This document shows, piece after piece, positions 46,815 to 55,401 of a stretch of DNA of 64,000 nt. The notes beneath the pieces are model-generated. The model did no database searches. It was not told where the DNA came from and saw nothing but the letters and a program-made list of their open reading frames with translations. Position 1 is the stretch's first letter. Each line of letters starts with the position of its first letter. The position numbers and the translations under genes were made by a program. The stretch spans positions 1 to 64,000 of the forward strand of contig JAKATG010000032.1 in the NCBI GenBank assembly GCA_021828105.1. Reading direction: 5' to 3'. The DNA comes from Taklimakanibacter sp021828105. GTDB taxonomy: Bacteria > Pseudomonadota > Alphaproteobacteria > Rhizobiales > Aestuariivirgaceae.

Positions 46815-47819
46815 ATGGGCCGAAACCTCCTGATCCGCCTCGGCTCGACTGTGGTCACGCTTTTCGGCGTGGCTCTCATCGTCTTCATCCTGGTGCGCGT
46901 CGTCCCCGGCAACCCCATCGCCATGATGCTGCCGCCCGGCGCCTCCGACGCCGACATCGCCCTACTCACCGCCCATTACGGCCTCGACAAGCCGATCATG
47001 ACGCAGTTCTGGATCTGGCTCGGTCGCGCCTTGCAAGGCGATTTCGGCACTTCCATCTCCTTGCGCCAGGATGTGATGGGGCTGATCTTCGGCCGTCTGC
47101 CGGCGACGCTCGAGCTCGCGACACTGGCGCTCGTCATCGCCGTGGCCTTGGGGGGCAGCCTTGCCGTCATAGCGGCGCGCTATCGCGGCACGGCGGCCGA
47201 GACCGGCATCGACCTCTTCAATGGCGCAAGCCTCGCCATGCCGGATTTCCTCTGGGGTCTCACCCTCATTTTGCTCCTCGGCGTCGCCTTTCCGGTCTTT
47301 GCCATATCGGGCCGCGTCTCGCCGACCCTCGATCTCAATTTCGTCTCGGGCTTCTATCTCATCGAAAGCATCCTGCGTCTGCGCTTCGACATCTTTCTCG
47401 ACCTCATGCGCCATATGCTGATGCCGGCCCTGGCGCTGGCGCTGCCTCTGGCGGCGGTCATCGCCCAGCTCCTGAAAACCTCACTCAAGGAGGCGATGCA
47501 GCAGGATTATGTGATGCTCGCCCGCACCAAGGGCTTTTCCGAGACCCGCGTGCTCTTGTCGGAAGCGCTGCGCAACGCCGTCATCCCCACCCTCACTCTG
47601 GCCGGCGTGCAATTCACCTTCCTCATCGGCGGCACGGTGATCGTCGAGCGGCTCTTCTCCTATGAAGGCCTCGGCAATATGGCGATCGATGCCGTGATCA
47701 ATCGCGACCTGCCCTTGATCCAGGGCATCGTCCTCGTTTTTGCGTTGATCTTCGTCATCATCAATCTCCTGGTCGATCTGAGCTATGCGCTGCTCAATCC
47801 GAGGCTCCGGCATGGCTGA
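46815..47819 (+). CDS. ABC transporter permease (DppB/OppB family)
   Basis: A 334-residue permease with the N-terminal signature LIRLGSTVVTLFGVALIVFIL and six predicted membrane segments; the coupling EAA loop is EAMQQDYVMLARTKGFSETRVL near residue 230. It overlaps the second permease by eight bases. A typical dipeptide/nickel-type first permease, and the length matches. Confidence 0.9.
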   Translation: MGRNLLIRLGSTVVTLFGVALIVFILVRVVPGNPIAMMLPPGASDADIALLTAHYGLDKPIMTQFWIWLGRALQGDFGTSISLRQDVMGLIFGRLPATLELATLALVIAVALGGSLAVIAARYRGTAAETGIDLFNGASLAMPDFLWGLTLILLLGVAFPVFAISGRVSPTLDLNFVSGFYLIESILRLRFDIFLDLMRHMLMPALALALPLAAVIAQLLKTSLKEAMQQDYVMLARTKGFSETRVLLSEALRNAVIPTLTLAGVQFTFLIGGTVIVERLFSYEGLGNMAIDAVINRDLPLIQGIVLVFALIFVIINLLVDLSYALLNPRLRHG

Positions 47820-48660
47820 GGCCCGCGCCATCACGGTGAGAACCGGCCCCAGGCTCTGGCTCTCCGGCCTGTGGCTGATCCTCATGGCGCTGGCGGCGAT
47901 CTTCGCACCCCTCATCGTGCCGCATGATCCTCTCGCTCAGGATCTCATGCTCGGCAAATTGCCGCCCGCCTGGATCGCAGGCAGCGAGCCCGGCTATCTT
48001 CTCGGCACCGACAGCCTCGGCCGCGATGTGCTGTCGCGTCTCATCTCGGCGGCGCGCCCGGCTTTCATCGTCGCCATAGGAGCGGGCCTCGCCGCCTGCC
48101 TTCTGGGATCGGCCCTCGGCCTCCTCTCGGGCTTCTTCGGCGGCTGGACCGACCGCATCATCTCGCGCATCGTCGACATCTGGATGGCCTTTCCGCCGGT
48201 CCTCCTCTCCATTCTCCTCGTCGCCTTCTTCAATCCGAGCCTCACCTCGGTCATCCTCGCCATCGCCATTATCGACTGGACCCGCTTCTGCCGTGTGGTG
48301 CGCGCCGAGACGATGCAGCAGCGCCGGATGGATTATGTCGAAAGCGCCCGCGCCATGGGCCTTTCCCGCATGGCGACCTTGCTCAAGGAAGTGCTGCCCA
48401 ATGTGCTGCCGGCCATCACGGTGCTGCTGTCGCTCGAAATGGGCATCGCGGTGATCGTCGAAGCCATCCTGTCCTATGTCAATCTGTCGGTATCGACCGA
48501 TCAGGCAACCTGGGGCAGCATGATCGCCGAGGGCCGCGGCATCATCTACCAGGCTTGGTGGGTGCTGCTTTTCCCGATGATCGCTCTCTTCCTCACCGTC
48601 CTTGCCTTCAGCCAGTTCGGCGAAGGCTTGAAGGAACGCTTCGATCCGGTGCTCAGATGA
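47812..48660 (+). CDS. ABC transporter permease (DppC/OppC family)
   Basis: A 282-residue permease. It has the characteristic early motif HDPLAQDLMLGKLPPAW then LGTDSLGRDVLSRLISAARP near residue 65, and the EAA loop MDYVESARAMGLSRM near 175. Start at 47812 (MAEARAITVRTG) inside the end of the first permease; the longer frame is rejected. Partner of the DppB-like gene. Confidence 0.9.
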   Translation: MAEARAITVRTGPRLWLSGLWLILMALAAIFAPLIVPHDPLAQDLMLGKLPPAWIAGSEPGYLLGTDSLGRDVLSRLISAARPAFIVAIGAGLAACLLGSALGLLSGFFGGWTDRIISRIVDIWMAFPPVLLSILLVAFFNPSLTSVILAIAIIDWTRFCRVVRAETMQQRRMDYVESARAMGLSRMATLLKEVLPNVLPAITVLLSLEMGIAVIVEAILSYVNLSVSTDQATWGSMIAEGRGIIYQAWWVLLFPMIALFLTVLAFSQFGEGLKERFDPVLR

Positions 48661-49544
48661 CGGCGCCCTATCTCACGATCGCCAGCCTGAGCGTCGCCTT
48701 GAAGCAGGGCGGCCGTCTGTTGCGCTCCGTGTCGCTCACCGTCCATCCGGGCGAAGTCCATGCGCTGGTCGGTGAATCGGGCGCCGGCAAGAGCATGATC
48801 GCGCGCGCCGTGTTCGGCATCCTGCCCCGGGCGGTCGACATCGTCGAGGGCCAGGTGACGCTGGCCGATCAGGATCTGGCAGGGCTGCCGGAAAGCGCCC
48901 GCCGCCTCTATATCGGCAAGCGCGCCGCCTTCATCCCGCAGGATCCCTTGACCGCGCTCAATCCGGCAAAGCGAATCGAGCAGCAGATCTGCGACCGGCT
49001 CATCCATATTCTCGGCATGCAGAAAGCCGAGGCGCGAGCCCGCGCTCTGGCGCTCCTCGCCGAGGTGAAGATCGCCGAGCCGGAGCGGGTGATGCGGCTT
49101 TACCCGCATGAGCTCTCGGGCGGCATGCGCCAGCGCGCCCTCATTGCTTCGGCCTTCAGCGCCGAGCCGCGCTTGATCGTGGCGGATGAGCCGACGACGG
49201 CGCTCGATGTCACGGTGCAGAAGCAGATCTTAGGGCTCATCGCCGACATGCAGGCGCGCCACGGCACGGCCTTGCTCTTCATCACGCATAATCTCGGCGT
49301 CGTCGCCAAGCTCTGCCAGAGCGCCACCGTGCTTTACGCCGGCAAGGTGGTGGAGCAGGCGCCGGTCGCTGAGCTCTTCGCCAGGCCGAAGCATGCCTAT
49401 ACGCGGGCCTTGATGGCGGCGACCCCGCGCTATGACCGGCCGGAAGACTCGCTCAAACCCGCCTCGCCCGAGCTGATCGCGGAACTGGCGCGCGAGGTCG
49501 CCCTGACCGACGCGGCCTGGACGAGGAGACCGGCCCATGGCTGA
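48657..49544 (+). CDS. ABC transporter ATP-binding protein (DppD/OppD family)
   Basis: A 295-residue ATPase. Walker A GESGAGKS at about residues 39-46, signature LSGGMRQR near 155, Walker B RLIVADEPTTALDVT near 172, and the C-terminal peptide-importer extension HAYTRALMAATPRYD near 245. ATGA overlap with the permease. Confidence 0.92.
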   Translation: MTAPYLTIASLSVALKQGGRLLRSVSLTVHPGEVHALVGESGAGKSMIARAVFGILPRAVDIVEGQVTLADQDLAGLPESARRLYIGKRAAFIPQDPLTALNPAKRIEQQICDRLIHILGMQKAEARARALALLAEVKIAEPERVMRLYPHELSGGMRQRALIASAFSAEPRLIVADEPTTALDVTVQKQILGLIADMQARHGTALLFITHNLGVVAKLCQSATVLYAGKVVEQAPVAELFARPKHAYTRALMAATPRYDRPEDSLKPASPELIAELAREVALTDAAWTRRPAHG

Positions 49545-50349
49545 CGCCTTGTTCACGGTCGAGAATCTGCATCTGTCGCTGCCCGACATGACGAAGAAGC
49601 CTCTGCTCGGAGCAGCACCCCGCATCGAGATCCTGAAAGGCCTGAGCTTCACGCTCAAAGAAGGCGCCATCACGGGCATTGTCGGCGAATCGGGCTCGGG
49701 CAAGACTTCGTTGGGGCGCACGCTGATCCGTCTGCTGAAGCCCGATGCCGGCAGGATCGTCTTTGCCGGGCGCGAGATCGCCACGCTCACCGACGACGAC
49801 TTGCAACCTTTGCGGCGCGATCTCCAGATCATCTTCCAGGACCCGTTCTCGTCTCTCAATCCGCGCAAGACGGTGGGCGCGATCATCGCGGCTCCGCTCT
49901 CACTGCACGGGTTGGCCCATAGCCGTCAACGGATAGCCGAAGCGCTCCGGCAAGTCGGCCTGCCGGAAAGCTTCGCATCGCGTTATCCCCATGAGCTGTC
50001 GGGCGGACAGCGCCAGCGGGTCGGCATCGCCCGTGCCGTCGCCTTGAAGCCGCGCTTCATCCTGGCGGACGAGATCGTCTCCGGCCTCGATGTGTCGAGC
50101 CAGGCGCAGATCCTCGATCTCCTGATGACCTTGCGCGCGCAAATGAATTTCACCATGGCCTTCATCAGCCATGATCTCTCGGTGGTGCGGCGGCTGTGCG
50201 ACCGGGTGATCGTCATGCGCCAGGGCGAGATCGTCGAAGACGCCGAAACAGCGGCACTTTTTGACAGACCGCAACACGCCTATACAAGGCTCTTGCGCGA
50301 TTGCATTCCCTTGCCCGAAGTCAGCGATGGCTGGCTCAAGGAGGCCTGA
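49537..50349 (+). CDS. ABC transporter ATP-binding protein (DppF/OppF family)
   Basis: A 270-residue ATPase with Walker A GESGSGKT near residue 50, signature LSGGQRQRV near 155 and Walker B RFILADEIVSGLDVSSQ near 173. The usual DEPTS/T has become DEIVS, so the residue after the catalytic Glu is Ile-Val instead of Pro-Thr; the Glu itself is kept. C-terminal HAYTRLLRDCIPLP segment. Overlaps the DppD-like gene by eight bases. Confidence 0.9.
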   Translation: MADALFTVENLHLSLPDMTKKPLLGAAPRIEILKGLSFTLKEGAITGIVGESGSGKTSLGRTLIRLLKPDAGRIVFAGREIATLTDDDLQPLRRDLQIIFQDPFSSLNPRKTVGAIIAAPLSLHGLAHSRQRIAEALRQVGLPESFASRYPHELSGGQRQRVGIARAVALKPRFILADEIVSGLDVSSQAQILDLLMTLRAQMNFTMAFISHDLSVVRRLCDRVIVMRQGEIVEDAETAALFDRPQHAYTRLLRDCIPLPEVSDGWLKEA

Positions 50350-50350
50350 C

Positions 50351-51553
50351 TTGGAAGCCTATATCGTCGATTTTATCCGCACGCCGATCGGGCGCTATGG
50401 CGGCGTCCTCGCCTCGGTGCGCACCGATGATCTCGCCGCCCTTCCTGTTCGCACCTTGGTCGAGCGCCACAAGGGAATCGATCCTGCCGCGATCGACGAG
50501 GTGATCCTCGGCTGCGCCAATCAGGCGGGCGAGGACAACCGCAATGTCGCCCGCATGGCGGTTCTGCTCGCGGGCCTGCCCGAAACCGTGCCGGGGATGA
50601 CGGTCAACCGGCTGTGCGCTTCGGGTCTCGACGCCGTCATCGCCGCTTCCCGCCAGATCAAGACCGGCGAGGCCGATCTGGTGATCGCCGGCGGTGTCGA
50701 GTCCATGTCGCGGGCGCCCTTCGTGATGCCGAAGGCGGAAACGGCTTTCGCCCGCGCGCCCGAAATCCACGACACGACCATTGGCTGGCGTTTCGTCAAT
50801 ACACTGATCAAGGCGCAATATGGCATCGAGTCCATGCCGGAGACGGCGGAGAATGTCGCCGCCGAGCATCAGATCTCCCGCGCCGACCAGGACGCCTATG
50901 CGGCGCAGAGCCAGGCGCGCGCCGTGACGGCGCAAGGAAACGGCCGCTTCGCGCAAGAGATTGTCGCGGTGACGGTGCCGCAGAAGAAAGGCGAGGCTCT
51001 GTCGGTTGCTACGGACGAGCATCCCCGCGCCGGCACCACGGTCGAGAAACTCGCCAAATTGCCCACACCTTTCCGCAAGGACGGAACGGTGACGGCCGGC
51101 AATTCATCGGGTGTCAATGACGGCGCCGCCGCTTTGCTGCTCGCCTCGGAGAGGACGATCGCGAAATATGGCCTGACACCCCTCGCCCGCATCTTAGGCG
51201 CAGCGAGTGCCGGCGTAGCGCCGAGGGTCATGGGCATGGGACCCGTTCCCGCCGTCGATAAATTGCTCGAACGGCAGAAGCTGAAGCTCGCCGATTTCGG
51301 CGTGATCGAGCTCAATGAGGCCTTCGCCGCGCAAGTCCTCGCCGTGACGCGAGCCCTCGGCATCGATGCGGCGGATGAGAACTTCAATCCCAATGGTGGC
51401 GCCATCGCGCTCGGTCATCCGCTCGGCGCTTCGGGAGCCCGCATCGCCGGCACCGCGGCGCTCGAGCTCAAGCGCCGCAACGCCAAACGCGCTTTGGTGA
51501 CGCTCTGCGTCGGCGTCGGCCAGGGCGTGGCGCTGGCGATTGAGGCGGTCTAG
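50351..51553 (+). CDS. Acetyl-CoA acyltransferase (3-oxoadipyl-CoA thiolase-like)
   Basis: A 400-residue thiolase. The TTG at 50351 is taken as start because a perfect AAGGAGG lies six bases upstream, and it yields EAYIVDFIRTPIGRYGGVLASVR, matching the N-terminus of PcaF-type thiolases exactly in place; no ATG fits. Catalytic Cys is in VNRLCASGLDAV near residue 89, His in GGAIALGHPLGASGAR near 355 and Cys in TLCVGVGQG near 387. It is the only thiolase in the window, so it should serve the last step of the CoA pathway, though it is placed in the importer operon. Confidence 0.93.
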   Translation: MEAYIVDFIRTPIGRYGGVLASVRTDDLAALPVRTLVERHKGIDPAAIDEVILGCANQAGEDNRNVARMAVLLAGLPETVPGMTVNRLCASGLDAVIAASRQIKTGEADLVIAGGVESMSRAPFVMPKAETAFARAPEIHDTTIGWRFVNTLIKAQYGIESMPETAENVAAEHQISRADQDAYAAQSQARAVTAQGNGRFAQEIVAVTVPQKKGEALSVATDEHPRAGTTVEKLAKLPTPFRKDGTVTAGNSSGVNDGAAALLLASERTIAKYGLTPLARILGAASAGVAPRVMGMGPVPAVDKLLERQKLKLADFGVIELNEAFAAQVLAVTRALGIDAADENFNPNGGAIALGHPLGASGARIAGTAALELKRRNAKRALVTLCVGVGQGVALAIEAV

Positions 51554-51606
51554 TCCAACAACGGACCCTTTGTGCAACGCGCTGGCTGACATTGGTCGCC
51601 CTTCGC

Positions 51607-52044
51607 TCAGCTGAGTTCTTGGGCGAGTCCGATGAGAAGCCCTTCAGGCCCGCGGATGTAGCAGAGCCGATACGCGTCTTTATACTGGACGACTTCGCCT
51701 ACGAGCTGCGCGCCGCGATTGCGGAGCCTTTCCAGCGTCGCGTCGATGTCGTCCACGGCGAACATGATGCGGAGATAGCCTAGAGCGTTAACCGCGGCGT
51801 TGCGGTGATCCTCGACGGCAGGCGGCGTGAGGAAGCGGGATAGCTCGAGCCGGCCATGGCCGTCCGGCGTGCGCATCATGGCAATCTCGACGCGCTGATC
51901 GCCCAGTCCCGTGACACGTCCAGCCCATTCTTCTTCGATCGTGGCCCGCCCCTCGAGTTCAAGGCCGAGTTCGCGAAAGAAATCAATCGTCTCTCCGAGA
52001 TCATCGACGACGATTCCTATGTTGTCCATCCGTTTGAGCGCCAT
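51607..52044 (-). CDS. VOC-family (glyoxalase-like) protein
   Basis: A 145-residue cytoplasmic VOC protein: MDNIGIVVDDLGETIDFFRE, LELSRFLTPP, YLRIMFAVDDIDATLERLRN and CYIRGPEGLLIGLAQEL. This has two beta-alpha-beta-beta-beta units with Asp/Glu at plausible metal sites. Last gene of the Eut-like minus-strand operon, 23 bp behind the second M24 gene. Exact reaction unknown; methylmalonyl-CoA epimerase, glyoxalase or resistance-type functions are all found in this fold. Confidence 0.83.
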   Translation of the reverse strand: MALKRMDNIGIVVDDLGETIDFFRELGLELEGRATIEEEWAGRVTGLGDQRVEIAMMRTPDGHGRLELSRFLTPPAVEDHRNAAVNALGYLRIMFAVDDIDATLERLRNRGAQLVGEVVQYKDAYRLCYIRGPEGLLIGLAQELS

Positions 52045-52067
52045 GTGTCAAACCCGCAAGGTGTCGC

Positions 52068-53216
52068 CTAGATCAGGATTGGCCCGAGCTCGAGCTTGGT
52101 CAGGACCTCGGGACCAGTCTCGGTCAGCAATACCGTATTGGACAGGAAGTCGTCACCCCTCCCGCTTCCCATCAACCATGACAATATGTGAAAGCTCATG
52201 CCGGTCCTGATCTCGAGGTCGGAATCATGCCTGAGCCCGGTCACCGTATTGCCCCCGGTCCAGGAGGGGGGCTGCCCGATGCCGACGCAATAGCCGCAAT
52301 GATGCCGCCGGTAATGCGCGAGACCGGCCTCATCGACGACCTTCTGCCAGGCGGCATAGACGGCCTTCGCGGTCGTGCCCGGCCTGATCGCCTCGACCAC
52401 GGCATCGAAGGCCTGCCGCACGATGCCGGCGATCCTCGCATCCTCCTCGCGAATGGCGCCGATATGGACGAGCCGGCCCAAGGGCGCATGATAGCGCGAG
52501 ACACAGCCTGAAAGCTCGACGAAGACCGGCTCGCCTTTCCGGTATTGGCCGTCGCCCCAGGTCGCATGCTCTTCACCGAGCCGGCTGCCCGGGCGGATGA
52601 AAGGACCGAATCCCGGCGGATGGCCGCCGGCCTTGATCATCGCCGCGCTGCAGAGAGCGGCCACATCTCTCTCCCTGGCGCCATCGGCAATGGCCGCGAC
52701 CGCCGCTTTCGCCGCCGCATCGCTGATTTTCGCGGCGCGGCGCATCAGCGCCTGCTCTGCGGCGCTCTTCACCAGCCGGAGCCCGTCGGCGAGACCGGTT
52801 ATGTCGGACCATGTGGCCGTAACTTGGCTTTGCAGCGACGACGCCAGGCCGAAGCTCAAGCCCGAGGTCCAATATTCGAGGCCGATCGATTTATCGGTGA
52901 GGTTCAGATCCTTCAGCACGCGGGCCGCGATGTCGGCGGCGGTCTCGCTGTCCGGATGGCCGCGGAACTCAGCCGATCTCACCTGCTTCTCGACCGAGAC
53001 GCGCTCCATCGCGCGGGTGATGAGAATATTCGCACCCGCAAGCGGCACGATGAGGAGATGCGGCGCGAAATAGCCCCAATGATCGAGGCCGGTCAGATAG
53101 AAGACATTTTCGGGTGAAGCGAAGATCGCCGCGTCGAGCTTGCGCTTCGCCAGCTCCTGCCGCACCCGCGCCAGGCGCTGCCTTATCTCGCCATCGCTGA
53201 AGGGATTGTCATGCAT
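52068..53216 (-). CDS. Creatinase-type M24 hydrolase 2
   Basis: A 382-residue M24-fold protein with an N-terminal creatinase domain (LAKRKLDAAIFASPENVFYLTG). The metal ligands of true aminopeptidases are gone: the first Asp region reads VFVELSGCVSRYHAPLGRLV, with Glu and Pro in place of the two Asp. It therefore resembles creatinase and ectoine hydrolase, which work without metal. It is a paralogue of the neighbouring gene, 7 bp apart. Likely hydrolyses a C-N bond of a cyclic amidine or amide. Confidence 0.84.
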   Translation of the reverse strand: MHDNPFSDGEIRQRLARVRQELAKRKLDAAIFASPENVFYLTGLDHWGYFAPHLLIVPLAGANILITRAMERVSVEKQVRSAEFRGHPDSETAADIAARVLKDLNLTDKSIGLEYWTSGLSFGLASSLQSQVTATWSDITGLADGLRLVKSAAEQALMRRAAKISDAAAKAAVAAIADGARERDVAALCSAAMIKAGGHPPGFGPFIRPGSRLGEEHATWGDGQYRKGEPVFVELSGCVSRYHAPLGRLVHIGAIREEDARIAGIVRQAFDAVVEAIRPGTTAKAVYAAWQKVVDEAGLAHYRRHHCGYCVGIGQPPSWTGGNTVTGLRHDSDLEIRTGMSFHILSWLMGSGRGDDFLSNTVLLTETGPEVLTKLELGPILI

Positions 53217-53223
53217 GGGTGGC

Positions 53224-54399
53224 TCAATCGATGACGATCAGCTCGCGCGCCACATCGGTGAGGCGCTCGCCACCCTTGTCGGTGACGACGAAGGATTCCG
53301 AGATCGCGACACCGAAATCCGCGAGCCACACACCCGACTGGATATGGAAGCACATGCCGGCGTCGAGCACGGTCTCATCGCCGGGCCGGAGTGACGCGGT
53401 GCGCTCGCCCCAATCGGGCGGATAGGCAAGGCCGACCGGATAGCCGACCCGGCTTTCCTTCTTGAGCCCATGCTTGCGCAGGACCGCTTGCCACGCGGCT
53501 TCGACCTCGGCAGCCGTGTTGCCGGGCCTGGCCTTGGCGAGGCCGGCATCGACGCCCTCGACCACCGCCTTGGCGACGTCGCCGATCTCCTTGGGCGCCT
53601 TGCCCAGATGCATGGTGCGCGTCAAAGGCGCATGATAGCGCCGCCGGACGCCGGCGATCTCGAGCATCACCAGGCCCGAATTCGGCAAAGGCTCGTCGGT
53701 CCAGGTGAGATGCGGCGTGCTCGTGCCTTCGCCGACCGGCATCAACGGGCAGATCGCGGCATAGTCGCCGCCAATGCCGCCGACGCCCATCGTCTGGGCA
53801 TGATAGATCTCGGCGATCACCTGATATTGCGGCACGCCGGGCTTCATCTTCGCAATGGCGCTGTTCATCGCATGGGTGCAGATGCGCCCCGCCTCGCGCA
53901 TGAAGGTGAGCTCGGCTTCCGACTTGACGAGCCTTGCCCAATTGACGAGGTCGCCATTGTTGCTGAAGCGCGCTTCGGGCAATCCCTTGGTCAAATGCGC
54001 ATGGCAGCGCGCGGTATAATAATGAGCGTCCATCTCGACGCCGATCCGCGCTTTGCCCCAGCCGCGCGCGCGGATGAGCTCGGCCAACTCGTCATAGGGA
54101 TGGCCCACGGGATGCTGGATGAGCTTCTCCGAGAAAGGCACGATATTCCGCGCCGGCAGATAGGTGGTGAAATGGGCGCTCTTGGCATCCTGGGCGCGGC
54201 CGAACCAGATCGGCGTCTCCTCCTCCTGATGCACCAGAACGCATTGCGGCACATAGAAGGACCAGCCGTCATAGCCGGTAAGCCAGCCCATATTGGCCGG
54301 ATCCTGGCAGATGATCAGGTCGAAGCCCGCTTTGTCCATGCGGGTTTTGACTTGCGAAAGTCGTTGCGCATATTCCGCGCGGGAGAATGGCGTGCTCAC
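53224..54399 (-). CDS. Ectoine-hydrolase-like M24 protein (DoeA/EutD family)
   Basis: A 391-residue creatinase-fold enzyme. The block LVMLEIAGVRRRYHAPLTRTMHLG near residue 255 is close to that of DoeA ectoine hydrolases and lacks the metal Asp pair. N-terminal ANMGWLTGYDGWSFYVPQCVL agrees. In ectoine catabolism DoeA opens the ring to N-acetyl-diaminobutyrate. It lies with eutC-, eutB- and ehu-like genes, supporting the family; the lack of a DoeB/EutE deacetylase gene in the window leaves the substrate uncertain. Confidence 0.85.
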   Translation of the reverse strand: MSTPFSRAEYAQRLSQVKTRMDKAGFDLIICQDPANMGWLTGYDGWSFYVPQCVLVHQEEETPIWFGRAQDAKSAHFTTYLPARNIVPFSEKLIQHPVGHPYDELAELIRARGWGKARIGVEMDAHYYTARCHAHLTKGLPEARFSNNGDLVNWARLVKSEAELTFMREAGRICTHAMNSAIAKMKPGVPQYQVIAEIYHAQTMGVGGIGGDYAAICPLMPVGEGTSTPHLTWTDEPLPNSGLVMLEIAGVRRRYHAPLTRTMHLGKAPKEIGDVAKAVVEGVDAGLAKARPGNTAAEVEAAWQAVLRKHGLKKESRVGYPVGLAYPPDWGERTASLRPGDETVLDAGMCFHIQSGVWLADFGVAISESFVVTDKGGERLTDVARELIVID

Positions 54400-54409
54400 A
54401 TGGGCCTCT

Positions 54410-55399
54410 TCAGCTTTTGATCATGGTGCCGATGCCGGCCTTTTGGGCTGAGGCATAGGCGTGGGATGCGATGGCGGTGTCCTGCGCGCCGGTGCCGGTG
54501 AGATCGCAGATCGTGATGGCGCTTTCCAAAGCCCGGCCGGGATGAAGGCCTGCGACGATCTGGCCGAGCTCGGGCGGGGTGTTGCCGTTCATGAGGCCCA
54601 AGGCGCGCGCGGCGCGCAATTCGCCAAGGGCTGCCGCCTGCGCGACGCGGTCGCAAGAATAGAGATCGGCAAGTGCCACGGCGCGCGGGTCGATCTCGTT
54701 CTTGCCGGCCTGATCGGAGCCCATGGCGGTGATGTGCAGGCCTTTATGCAGCCATTCGGCGCGCAGGATCGGCTTCTTCGCCGAGGTCGTGGTCACCACG
54801 AGCTGCGCCTCGCCGACGGCTTGCGCCGCATCCGTCACCGCTTCCGCCTTGACCTTGAGCGCCTTGGCGATGTCCTTGGCGCAAGCCTCGGCCTTGGCCT
54901 TGTCGCGGCCCCAGACCAGCACCTTGTTGAACGGCCGCACCAGATGCGCGGCGATGATCTGCAGGCGGGCCTGCATGCCGGCGCCGAGCACCGCCGCGGT
55001 CTCGACCTTCTTCGGCGCCAGATATTTGGCGGCGACGGCGCCCGCCGCCGCGGTGCGGATGTCGGTCAGATAGCCATTGTCGAGGAGGAGCGCCGTGACC
55101 AACCCGGTCTTGGCCGAGAACAGGATCATCAGGCCGTTGAGGCTCGGCAGCCCGATCTTCGGATTGTCGAAGAAGCCCGGGCTTACCTTGATGGCGAAAT
55201 TGTCGAAGCCCGGAAGATAGGCGGTCTTCACATCGACCTCGCCATGGGCGTCTTTGATCTCCATCGACAGGATCGGCGGCATGATCACCTTGCCAGAGGC
55301 GAGGAGCCGGAAGGCCTCCTCGACGACGGCGAGGACGCGCACATCGAGCGTCACGGCCTGGCGCAGGTCTTTCTCGGTCAGGATCGCGATATCGGCCAT
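54410..55399 (-). CDS. EutC-like ornithine cyclodeaminase/mu-crystallin family protein
   Basis: A 329-residue Rossmann-fold enzyme. Motifs: KTAYLPGFDNFAIKVSPGFF near residue 57, LTDIRTAAAGAVAAKYLAPK near 110, and VLGAGMQARLQ near 138 for NAD(H). In hydroxyectoine-utilising bacteria EutC acts with EutB to turn hydroxyectoine to ectoine. Two bases separate it from the eutB-like stop. Ornithine cyclodeaminase or ketimine reductase activity are alternatives. Confidence 0.86.
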   Translation of the reverse strand: MADIAILTEKDLRQAVTLDVRVLAVVEEAFRLLASGKVIMPPILSMEIKDAHGEVDVKTAYLPGFDNFAIKVSPGFFDNPKIGLPSLNGLMILFSAKTGLVTALLLDNGYLTDIRTAAAGAVAAKYLAPKKVETAAVLGAGMQARLQIIAAHLVRPFNKVLVWGRDKAKAEACAKDIAKALKVKAEAVTDAAQAVGEAQLVVTTTSAKKPILRAEWLHKGLHITAMGSDQAGKNEIDPRAVALADLYSCDRVAQAAALGELRAARALGLMNGNTPPELGQIVAGLHPGRALESAITICDLTGTGAQDTAIASHAYASAQKAGIGTMIKS

Positions 55400-55401
55400 G
55401 T

